Below are positions 11,301 to 23,300 of a stretch of DNA of 64,000 nucleotides, piece after piece. The stretch is from Xanthostigma xanthostigma. Its lineage: Eukaryota; Arthropoda; Insecta; Raphidioptera; Raphidiidae. The notes beneath the pieces were generated by a model. That model saw nothing but the letters and a program-made list of their open reading frames with translations, was not told where the DNA came from and did no database searches. The position numbers were made by a program, and so were the translations under genes. The DNA lies in assembly GCA_963575645.1 (NCBI GenBank), contig OY754468.1, forward strand, positions 3,596,001 to 3,660,000, given 5' to 3'. Each line of letters opens with the position of its first letter. Within the stretch, counting starts at the first letter, position 1.

Positions 11301-14300
11301 CACAGCAGCTACGAGAAAAAAGAGGAAGCTATGGGTTCATCCTATTTTATTAGAAAGAGAGTCTTATGGAGTATTCCATACTCTCATGGAGGATTTAAAG
11401 AAAGACCATATCAATATCAATTTTAAACTCCATATTCACAGTGAGCAGCACAAGGTAGGTATAGATAAAAATGTGCGCGCACATCTGTCGTCGTCAACAG
11501 ACTTCTATGAAATTACGTGGTCCACAGCATCGGACTGCCGTCGCGCCGAGGAGCGACGTGCGGCCGGGTATCCGTTAAGTTTTGTTGCAACGGTTACATG
11601 CCCGTCGCGTTAACAAACACCCGCACTGACCTATTGAATACTACGCGTCGGCCCGTCGCCCGTCATAAAAATCGGACCGTTATCCGTTGTCGTTAACAAG
11701 AGGCCTTAGAGTGCAGAATATATTTGTCTTATATTTTTTGAAAAATGGTAGAAAGGTTCGCCATTCCTGCCCTATTCCGTTCCATGACGACTTGCAGCTC
11801 ATATAAGATGATATATTTAAAAATTAACTTGAGATTATTTTCCTTCGTTTTAGGTTTAGATCCAGCTGGTCCATTGTTTGAATCACAAGATCCTAGAGCA
11901 AGACTCGATTCAACAGACGCAACATTTGTAGACGTAATCCACAGCAACGGTGACAATTTAATTCTCGGCGGATTGGGATCGTGGCAACCTATGGGTCATG
12001 TCGATTTTTATCCAAACGGAGGACGTGTGCAAAAAGGATGCTCTCATTTATTTTTGGGAGCTATAACTGATGCCATTTGGTGTATGTCTAACATTAATTT
12101 TTTTTACTATACACTAATCCGTGACCATAGCCAGTGATAAGAGTCGGTTAAAAATCTTGTTTTTGTGTATTTATATTTTATATTTATATCCTGGTGAAAA
12201 AATCACAGACATTCTCTGAAAAGGGTGTCCCAATTGTGCAAGAAATTTTGTAGTTTACCAGAGAAATAATTTCACCAAGCAAATGAATGCTCCAAAATGT
12301 TACAAAAGAGATTTTTTTTAAGCAATGCGTCAAAATAATTGCGGAAACTAACAAGAAATTAAACTAATTACCGTTTCTTTTTCGCAGTCGGCTAATGAAT
12401 ATATTTACATCATATATAACTTAAACTACTTACATTAAAATACAATTATAATGAATTATTCTGGTTTTAAAGTTGTTTTTAAATGTTGTCCCGCTTACAC
12501 TTAAATGCATTGTATAAAATAATTCCATGCGGAAATTATATATTACTAGCTTTTACCCGCGACTTCGTCCACGTGAAATTTATGCACAATTATATATAAT
12601 TAATTAATTAATTAATAATGCCCCCCCCCTTCTAAATTAGCAACCATTTTAAAAAATCTGAATAAATCAAGAGAGTAGCACTTTATAAATACTAGTGATA
12701 TAACGAAATTCTCAGAACAATCTGTATTTTTGTTATGAATCCATATAATATTAAATTATTTTAAACTTTTTAGTCCGTTTTGAAAACGCGGAATATTAAA
12801 AAAATTATTCAAATAATTATTTTTGGGTGAATTTTGACAATTTTTTGGATCGCAAAAATTCTCTGCAAATAAAAGTTTGTTTTTTTTATTTCATCCGTTA
12901 TTTTTAGCGCGAACAGATGCAGAAGGACAATCATTATGTAATCACAGAAGAGCGTATAAATTTTTTGTTGAATCTATTTCACCGGCATGTCACTTCCCAG
13001 CATTTCCTTGCGATTCGTTTGAGGACTTCGTTGCTGGAAAATGTTATCCATGTTCTTCAGAAAGGTAAGAATCACCTATTTATAGACTAAAAAACACATT
13101 GAAAACTTTCGGACATCATGTAGGTACAGTAAAATCCGGTTACATAGACATTGAAGGGAAATTATATTTAGGTCATACTAAGCGGATGTCATACAACTTG
13201 AACTTCAGAATAAAATAAACTATGTACATATGTATAGGTATAGTTCATTTATTAGAACTGAAATATACTACTTACAATGAATACAAGTAATTTCTTAACC
13301 AATTTGGTAGAATTTATAAAATAATAGTATCTATTGTAACAAAATTGCTGTAGTCCGTGGCGGAAATTATTTATTTGCAATAATAAATGTTTAACAAAAC
13401 GGTTAAGCACACAAACGAAAGCGTACTTCTTTAACTTAACAGAAATAATAACGTTAACAGAAACAAAACTAATAAGTTCTAAATAATAAAAATAAAAGAC
13501 TAAGTAACAGAGAATATAGAGTCACTAAATTATATACACAAAATGTTTACAACACAGGAACACAACACAAAGTTTAGCTAGTACAGTAGCTGACTCACAC
13601 TTGTATTTACAAAAAGTTATTTAAACAGATGTATATAAATTGCACTCACTAAAGTTATTTATTTTCACAGTATAACTGAATAATTTATGTAGAAATGCCA
13701 GATCACTGTGTCAACACAACTCACGAATAGCTCCAATAACTGACTGACCCCCTTGCCCACTCTGCTCGCCTTATATAGTTTCGGCCCACGCTTCTATCGA
13801 ATGTTCTGGACGAATCGAAATTTTTTCCTTTACATCTATTGTTCTCTCCAAGCGATTCTAAGAAATCGGGTCTAACTTCGCTACCTGTTTCCATTGTTGT
13901 TGGTTCTAGTAGTTTCTATCGATTCCATAGGCGTCCCATCAAGGGGCACGCAACATTATACATGTACGTAGCTTAGTTATATAGAATATATTTCAAATTA
14001 AGAACGTAATAAAAAATCAGTAACTTTTGTCTGCTTCTGTTTATTGCTTAAATTGTAATAACAGTCTGACACTATTCTGGAGTATCTATGACAAAGCATG
14101 CTAAGGAAACGCAAAATCAACAGCTATATAAACTTCGTCCCTATAACCAGCTTAATTTTGCAAAAAATACGCCATTATAATATAAGCGGTGTGTCAATAT
14201 AAGCGATATCACTGTAACCGAATTAACTCTCTTAGAAGTTAAACTACTACTAAAATTACGTCATAATAAATGGTTGATCATTGTAGGCTGAATATATTAA

Positions 14301-17300
14301 GCGAATTATGTTGTAGGTACTTACTTTACTTTTTATTTATTTTGACGTGATAACGTCTTATAAATTGATGAATCACCAATATTATAAATTGATAAAACAC
14401 CGGCTGCATGCACGAAAAAGTGTAACGTAACGTTCGTAACGCGTAACGCGTAACGTTCCGCCTGACCCTGTGCGTGCTTTTCTCGAAAACGGCCCTAACG
14501 ATTTGGATGAAATTTACTGAAAAGGGATTTTGGGGGGCAAAAAATCGTTTTAGCTAGGTCTCATCTCTCGCAAAAAATCGTTTTCTTACAAATTTTATCA
14601 TTATAAAAATCAATTTTTTGACGTATGAAAATACTTAAATATTGTAAGTAGGTTTTGGAATTTTATATTATAAACAGTGAAGCAATTGTTTTATAAATAT
14701 TATGACAGCTAATCTTTGAGACTTAAACTAAATACGAAAGAAAGTTAAAAAAAAACAATTATATTATACCTATGGTAAGTAATTTAAATAAATAAAATTA
14801 ACCTAAATTTGAAGCGAAAGATGCAATACCATAGATTCGAATTATTATACAAATCTATTAATTTTGTGAAAAAATATATGCAGGCAACCCAAATTACGCT
14901 GCTGTACTACATATTGTCGATAGCAGGCATTTTCAGTAAAAATTCGGGGAAATTTCGCATAATTGAATCTGTGCCTTTATATGTGACTGTTTACTTATGT
15001 TATTCTGATTTAATTTTTTGTGTCATATAATTATTACCGATTCATCCAAGCCAAAGTATAACTGAACGCACGATAATGGATCTGCATTTCATAACAGCAG
15101 ATAAATTATACGGTTTGTTAACAAATATATAATATATATACATTCTTTTAAATGTCTTTTATAATTGCTTAAAAATATGTATTTTGCTTTGGTTGATCAA
15201 ATTATTAGTCGTTAAAAATATAGTTTGACAGCTACTAAAATTTAGGTTATATGTATTATTAAATATGATTTTCGAGCGGAATACGTTATCACGTAAAACT
15301 ATCGTCCGTAAACCGACTTTACAGACAACCAATTTTTTTTCTAAGGATTGAAAGCGAATTCTCCGAAAAATATTAAAATTTTTATAACTATTTAAATATA
15401 ATACGCCATATTTGTTAATCTATGCGTATTATTGAACGCATTGGACATGAATTCTATTTTATGGAAAACACCTTATTCCCGATGTATAATTTTTACACAA
15501 TTTCGATTGTTTTTCTGAATAGCTCAGTCGCTGGAAACTAAAGTATTCTTTTATTATTCCTTTAGGACCTGCGGTAATATGGGGTACTACGCGGATAGAT
15601 CTGCAGGAAGGGGCCAACTCTATTTGATGACCAGAGATGAAGAGCCTTTTTGTGGTACGTCTTATCATTTTATTCATATCGGATTTAAGAAATTTTGATT
15701 TAATGTTTTTATTTCAGTTCACCAGTATCAAGTAAAAATAGAAAGTTCAGCTGAAATAGATGACAAAATTGAAAAAAGTTATGGAAAAATAGTTCTGACT
15801 ATTCTTGGAGAAACGGGATTCAATGAAACTTTTACGATGACTCAGTGAGTTTTTCATCTTTTAGCTATATTTATTTCATCCAATAATATAATTAATTCTA
15901 TTAATAATTTTTGTTACGATTGATATGTAAAACCTTTTAAAATAAGTAGGTATTTGCAAATAGCTACGGTTTGCAACAATATTATGGAACACCCATTGTT
16001 AACGTTACAATTTAATATTAGAAAAACGTATTGTTCAAACAATGTCACTGTCGGTACCTTCCACTATCGCAAAGGGTGAGTTATCGTTTACTCTTCAGTG
16101 ACGTATATTAGCTCTCGTATGATGTACAAAATAGTTACAAATATGTTTTAAAAAGAAAAATATTGGTTGTTTGGATATATCATTGCAGTGTAAATGATAA
16201 CTCATCCGGCGCAATAGATTCGGGTTTGAGTCCTGATAGTGACATTGTTTGATTAATAAATTTTGCTAATATTTTTGTAATGTCTACGATTGGTATTTCT
16301 TAATCTAATAGAAAGCTATGGCTATCTATTTGTATATTGTAATTAAGTTAAATATAAGGCTCCGTAGATTTTTAGTTTTTACTTTTTTGGAACGCCTTAT
16401 TTTAAATTTGTTACTGGAAACCTCTTCTTGTAATTACGCCTAATTAATACATTAAATATGTTTGTTATTCAGTAAAGACGATGAAGAACTGATTGTAAGT
16501 GGATCATTAACAAAGTTGCTAATCTTAAATCCATATTTGGAAGAACCAGTTGGAGTAGAAATCCTGTATATTGCTTATAGTGGCTGGCTGTCATCCGGTT
16601 TGAAAAATTGGAGAATCGACAAAATATTATTTACAGACAGTTTCGGGAAAAGGTAGGTTCATTTTTTTATCAACATCAGTTCCTTAAAAATAACCAAAAT
16701 ACAATAACAATGAAAAATATTAATCAAAAATCAGTAACAATGTAGCAAATATTCAAACGCAATAATAGCCCAGAATTGAGTAGTCGCTCAAAGAAGTGAT
16801 TCATCAGTATGTAAGCAAAGTTATAACCAGCGCGGGCTCACAGTTGATACTTGGATGAAAAATTGTTTTTCTTATGTCTCAAGTTAGTGAGCTTTTTGAT
16901 ATTTCTTAAAATAGCGCCAACTTTTTCTACGTCAAAATATTTATTTACGATAAATCTAAAATATACATACATTAGTAGCAGTCTAATGTCATATTCAAAC
17001 TTCCTGCCATCTAGAATATTAGATTGCACTCACACAAAAAAAATGATTGTTCTACATGAGAGAAAGATCGCTTTTCAAGCTGAATTTTGATCAAAACGCA
17101 TAGAAAAACGCTGTTTGGAAATGGAAACTGTACAAAAAAGCGATGCTAAATACATGTATACACAGTTTAAGAAAAATATTTCAATAGATCAATTATTTTT
17201 AGAGCAGAATCGATTTAAAACTCTACTATATATGGAGAAATATGTATGTTCACAATCGAAGGTCATTGTCAAATCAGATTTTCTGACAGTGCTTTCAGCA

Positions 17301-20300
17301 AATGAACATATATCTATTATACAGAATGTTAAGCCCCTGTGGCTTGTTCCTTTGCCTCCACTACACACGTGACCAGCACCGCCACTTACAGGCACTCACG
17401 ATTGTGTAGAGGGCATATTCGTCGGTGCGTGGACATCATCGCCTGTAATCGGCAGTAATCGATTGATTGTCGGTACATGCGTGGCCAGCATCGAACCGGC
17501 ACGATTGTGTGGAGGGCTAGGCAATCATCGCGGCGATGATAGCACTTATTTGAGTGGCGGTGCTGGCCACGTGTGTAGTGGAGGCATGACAAGTAAATTC
17601 GAGGTCTTAATCGCTCGTCGGAGCTCGCTATTACCAACAAAACCGCGGCTGTAAAAGACGCGACCAGGCTCGTATTAAGTTTTGACGTGCGTAGCAAGCA
17701 ATACTGCCAATGCGTACCAGTTTTCGTCGATAACGAAATTGAAAATATGAATTGTTAGTAATGTTACTAGGCAGAGATAAGCACGGTAGTAAGTGATTGT
17801 AAAAAAATCCATCCATACATTATAACGTTCATAATGAATTTGATTTATTAGTTTGGTCCCTGAAATGCATAACGGAAAATTAAGCCCAACTTCAAGTCAT
17901 ATACTTACCTAACGAATTTTCTTGATATAGATACATATAAAAATTCTTTTTGTTTTAATCTAAAATACATTTTTTTTCAGCTTATCGGTGTGCCAAAAAG
18001 GTCTTTATCTGAAGAGTGAACACCCCGTATCACTTCCATTGTACCCCGGTCATTGTAATCCACCAAAACCCAAAACAGATGTAAGTTTTCAATATATTCC
18101 TTTGAATTATTCAATACGCACATACATTTGGAAATTTAGATGAAAATGAGAAAGAAATCCTTTCCAAAAATGTTTATTTTCAATTAATTAATTAAGCGCT
18201 TTCGGACAATTATTAGTCCATCTTCAGAAAAGTTTTTTTATAAAAAGCATTAAAATTATCATAATAACTTAAAAACTATCAACTAATAATTGTCCGAAAG
18301 CGCTTAATTGATTAATTCAAAATAAACATTTTTGGAAAGGATTTCTTTCTCATTTTCATATTCCTTTTAAAGAAAAAAAAAAAAAAAAAAAAATAATTTT
18401 TAGGAAAAAACGGTAATCGTCAGTTTTAGCCCAAAACTATAACTGTCTCAGTAAAGGAAATGCAGTTACCCTTCATTTATCGATACTAATACCCTTAATT
18501 TATTGATACTAATAATGAAATGAAAGGCGTTTGTTGTCTGTCCGTCTGTTACGCCGTAACTTAGGTACTCTTACGTAAACACCTAATCTAATCCAATGCC
18601 AATTTTTGGATAGGCTACTTTATATCCGACTTCGCTCGCATTAAGATATAGGCTTCCATATAAATAATAGTAGATTGTATACCTAGTGTCGTAATGGGTT
18701 ATATTATGGCGATATAATATTATACTCGTATATATTGGCAGTTCACTTTTGAACAAAGGTCACTTTTACTAGTAGATTTAAAAAACAACTGCCACTATGG
18801 AATTGGTATAACACAACCAGTTTTGTTTTACTTTACCGAACTAGTGCGTAATGGGTCAAATTACATGCTTTTATGCTATAGACTATAGAGGATAGTGCAA
18901 AATAGTAGTTTATGAATCCAGGATGTAATGAACTGTATTATCGACGAGTAAGTGACATATTTCGAGCGACGATGAATTTTAACAATCACAAGGGTCATAA
19001 TCATTACGTCCGAGATATATACTATATTTTTGGCACGTACTCCCTATAAAATAACAGTTTTTCATTTCATTTTTAGTACATTATCAAAATGTTTGATTTT
19101 TCATTTTGTAGCAAACTGACAATAGGAGACTATAGTTACTAATCGTTAATTACCATTGAATTTTACTTTACGCACTAGTGTTAAATGGGTCATTTTACGA
19201 CCACTATACACTCAATATAAAATAATTTTAAAGGAGATTTTATTTATCAGCTAAATATGAGCCATTGCTCAGCGTTAAATGTTTTATTCAGAATATTAAA
19301 TTACGCAAATCTGTTTCAAATTTTTTACACCTACATTTAAAAATGAATAGTTATGTACCTACCTAATTTGTTTTATACTGATTATTTTAGGATTCACGAG
19401 TTTTAGAAGATCGGATATCGCTTTCTAGTGTGGAACAACCAAAAAATGAACAAAACAAAACAAAAGATGATAAAAGAGTGAAAGTTGAAATAACTAGCTC
19501 ATTACCAAGCGATCTTAAATTAAACAAGAAATCTGCAACTTACGATGAAAGACTCTTGTCTACACCAATCGTGCATGTTGACAACAAAGAACTATTAACT
19601 GATGAAAATTTTAAAAAATTCGATGAGAAAGAAACTAACTTTCCTATAAGAAATATGATGGATTTCTTTAACTTACCATGGAGGCCATTGTTGGAATATA
19701 CAGAAACAAACAATAACTTGGACAGTTCAACAGACGAAAAAGAAGCCAGCCGAGCTTTAAATATTAGAGCTGTTCGTATTCCTGCGGAAAGTAATCACAC
19801 GAAAAAGAGTAAGTATTTTAATTAGATTGTTAAACAATAATTTTTTGGTATTAATAGGCCAACAGTTTTTTTTTCTTGCGGCTACCTCCTCCTAAACTAC
19901 TGCAGGGTTGATTTCGACGATCAAAGTGTCGTACTTGAAAGGGTTTGACGTACAGATGTGCAATAGGATGTCTGAATAGCGATAAGTGGATTTTAAGGAT
20001 TGAAAATTGATATTCAAAAAATCTATTTTTAATCTAACAAAATAGAGATGTTTATGAGCAGACTCTGAAATTACAGTATGTTATTTGAATACAATGACAA
20101 AAAACACGACTTTATTTTTTGTAAAAAAATAGTAGTTATAGGTGCAACCACAAAATCTATAACCAAGAGACCTAGCTTCCTATGCGTGCTGTGGTTCGAG
20201 ACGGAGCGTTTTCTGGAGCACGCGAGATGGCGCTGTTATCATTATCTGAGAAAACTTCGGTTCTTTCCACTTGTTTTCGCCATAGTTACTAAAGTTGTTT

Positions 20301-23300
20301 AATTTAACACTTCACATATGTAAGCCATAAACGTGTGTGCGTTACCCAGTAGCTAACGCCATATTGGTTCATACGACAGCTGATATCAGTCCACCGCCAC
20401 ACTCGAGCTGGATCTCCAGGTTACAGACTTCGTGGGTGCAACCAAAATTGAAAACAATTGAGATGGTGCAAGAACAATTCACACCTATTATCAGTGTTTA
20501 ACGTTATTTTAGATGATGTTCTGTATTCGGTGGCAATGCATTTATTTTTTATCAATCCATATACTTTTATTCCATATATTTAATAATTTACTATATGAAT
20601 AATTGTCTATCTACTCAATGTGCGGCGAAGGCAACAAAGCGTGTCAAAATATATCTGCGTCTCTTTCTACGATATAATTCCCTGATTTCTCTGATGATAG
20701 GATTGGTTAATGTACTTGCATTTAAACTGAATAAAGTATCTCTGTTTCAAAAACTTGGTCTTTTTTTATGACGTTAACATGAGCGTACGCAGCTTTTGGC
20801 CCAAGAGGGAGCAAATTAGAAATTTCTTAATCCGGGTCCCCAGTGCTTGTTTTGCCCTCCTGGATACGCCAGTGCTTACGGCGTAAAAAAAGAAGAAGTA
20901 TATGTTTGCACCCTAATGGTTTGATTGCGATTTTATTCCTATGCCCAGTATAGAATAAAAGTATATGCTTTATTCTATACCCTATTCCTATGCTCGGTAT
21001 AGAATAAAGCATATACTTTTATTCTATACTGGGCATAGGAATAAAATCGCAATCAAACCATTAGGGTGCAAACATATACTTCTTCTTTTTTTACGCCGTA
21101 AGCACTGGCGTATCCAGGAGGGCAAAACAAGCACGCGGGGGACCCAGCTTAAGAAATTTCTAATTTGCCGCCTCCTGGCCCAAAGGCTGGGTACGCCCAT
21201 GTTAACGTCATAGAAAAAGGCAAAGTATGCAAGTACAGCAACCAATCCTATCATCGGAGAAACGAGGGAATTACATTGAAGAAAGAGACGCAGATATATT
21301 TTCGATACGCTTTGTTGTCTTCACTCACCGCACATTGAATAGATATAGGCAATGAAGAATAGAAGAAGAATAGAAACATATCTTTATTTAAAATTCCAAT
21401 GGAATGTTATAGCGTCAAGTAGGTACATTAAAATTACACAAAGAAAATTTGAATAAAAAGTATTATATTAATATTTAAAATCGTTAACTGAGTATAAACA
21501 ACATGATTGCAATCTTTTCTTTAATTCAGACTTAAATTTAGAATATGGCATTGTAGTTAAATGTGCCGGTAGTGCGTTGTGTATTCGTAGCGCCGCACAC
21601 TCAGGACTATTGAAAAGTAGTGATAAGTTACACTTAGGTAAAATGATTTTCTTATTGTGACGTGTTTGATAATTATGTTTAGTACAAGAAAGAGAAAATC
21701 TGTTTTTATGTTTTTGTATATAGCACAAAGAAAAATATATGTACATTGAAGGAACAGTTAAGATGTGATGTTTCACAAAATACTCCTTACAACTATCTCG
21801 AAACCCAAGATTAAAAATAGTTCTAATGGCTTTTTTCTGCAGCAAAAAAATTCTATTGATCGCGGAGGTGCTACAGCCCCAAAACATGATTCCATATTTG
21901 ACGTGTTGGAAGAAATATGCGTAATAAGTAGTCAGGTCTAAATTAAGATCATAGCAACTATGATGTATTTTTCGTAGCGCAAATAAAGATCTTGCTAGCT
22001 TAGAACTTAAATTGGAAATGTGTTCAGTCCAGTTTAGGGTATCAGAAATAGTCACACCTAAGAAGTTGAAGGATTCATATAGTTAATAATAGATATACAT
22101 ATAATCTAATCATATTTTTTATTTCATTTCTAGATGTTTCAAAAACAAATACCTCACACAAAGAAATATTTGAACCAGTGTTGAAACCTCAACATATAAC
22201 AAATAAAATAGCGCGTTCGCATAATTTAGATCGAACGTCGAAAAATGAAATATCAGAACCACTTTTATTGTCAACAACTAGTAGAAGTTTTTCTTCATCC
22301 TCTTCGACAAAACCACAGCGGAAACTTGGTATTTCCATGAATAAAAATACAGCAGACGCATTACAAAAACACTGGTCGACAGATGAACGTTTGGTTCCAC
22401 CAGTTAAAATCACAGCAGATAATAATTGGTCGTCGATGTGGTCTAATAATGGAATTAAAGATTCAGAAATATCAGAATCCAGCAACATTGCTAGTCATAT
22501 TATCCATAATGAAACTATAACAGATTTGAATTCTTCAAAAGGATCCGGAATAGTCGCAATTACCGTACAATTTTTACCCCACCGTTTAGCTAATATGTTA
22601 GATCAAGCTGAAAGATATGCTAGAATGACTCTACTGCCATTCATTAGTGCTGCAACACCAAAAATCATAACCGATTTTGTACAATCAATTACAAATTCTC
22701 AACCCAAATACATGCCTTTACATTTTGAAGAATCTCAAACGTCAAACACTCCTTCACAGAACAAAGGCAGCACCCCAGATAATGAAATTCAAATTAATGA
22801 TAGAATACAAAATATTAAAACTTTGAATATAAGACCTCCTATTTTGTCTGATAAAATACAGGATTTTGTTAATGAAACGGCAAGTATTAACAACAATTCG
22901 ACGGAAGTAATTGTGCAAAACAAAACCGAGCTTAACAATACCGATATGGCAAGTCGTTTAACAATTAATACAACTGAAATACCACCGAATAAAACAGAAG
23001 GATTTAGTAGTAGAGTTTTTGTTGTTTATCCTCAAAATAATAATACTTTGAGTAATAACGAAACAAAAACTGAAACTATAGAATTGAATAAAGGTGAAAT
23101 ATTGATTGAAAGTCCTGAAAGTTTGTCAAAATTGTCTGACGATAAAATCGTAGAAGAGCACGAAAATTTGCAAACACAGAGCTCTGGTCTGACAGTTATA
23201 AAGTCCGGTCCAAGTAAAGTTATTAAATCATTAAATATTGGAGAAATTTTACCAACAGATATAACATCCACTACAGAAAACCTTGTAGCAAACAAAGATT

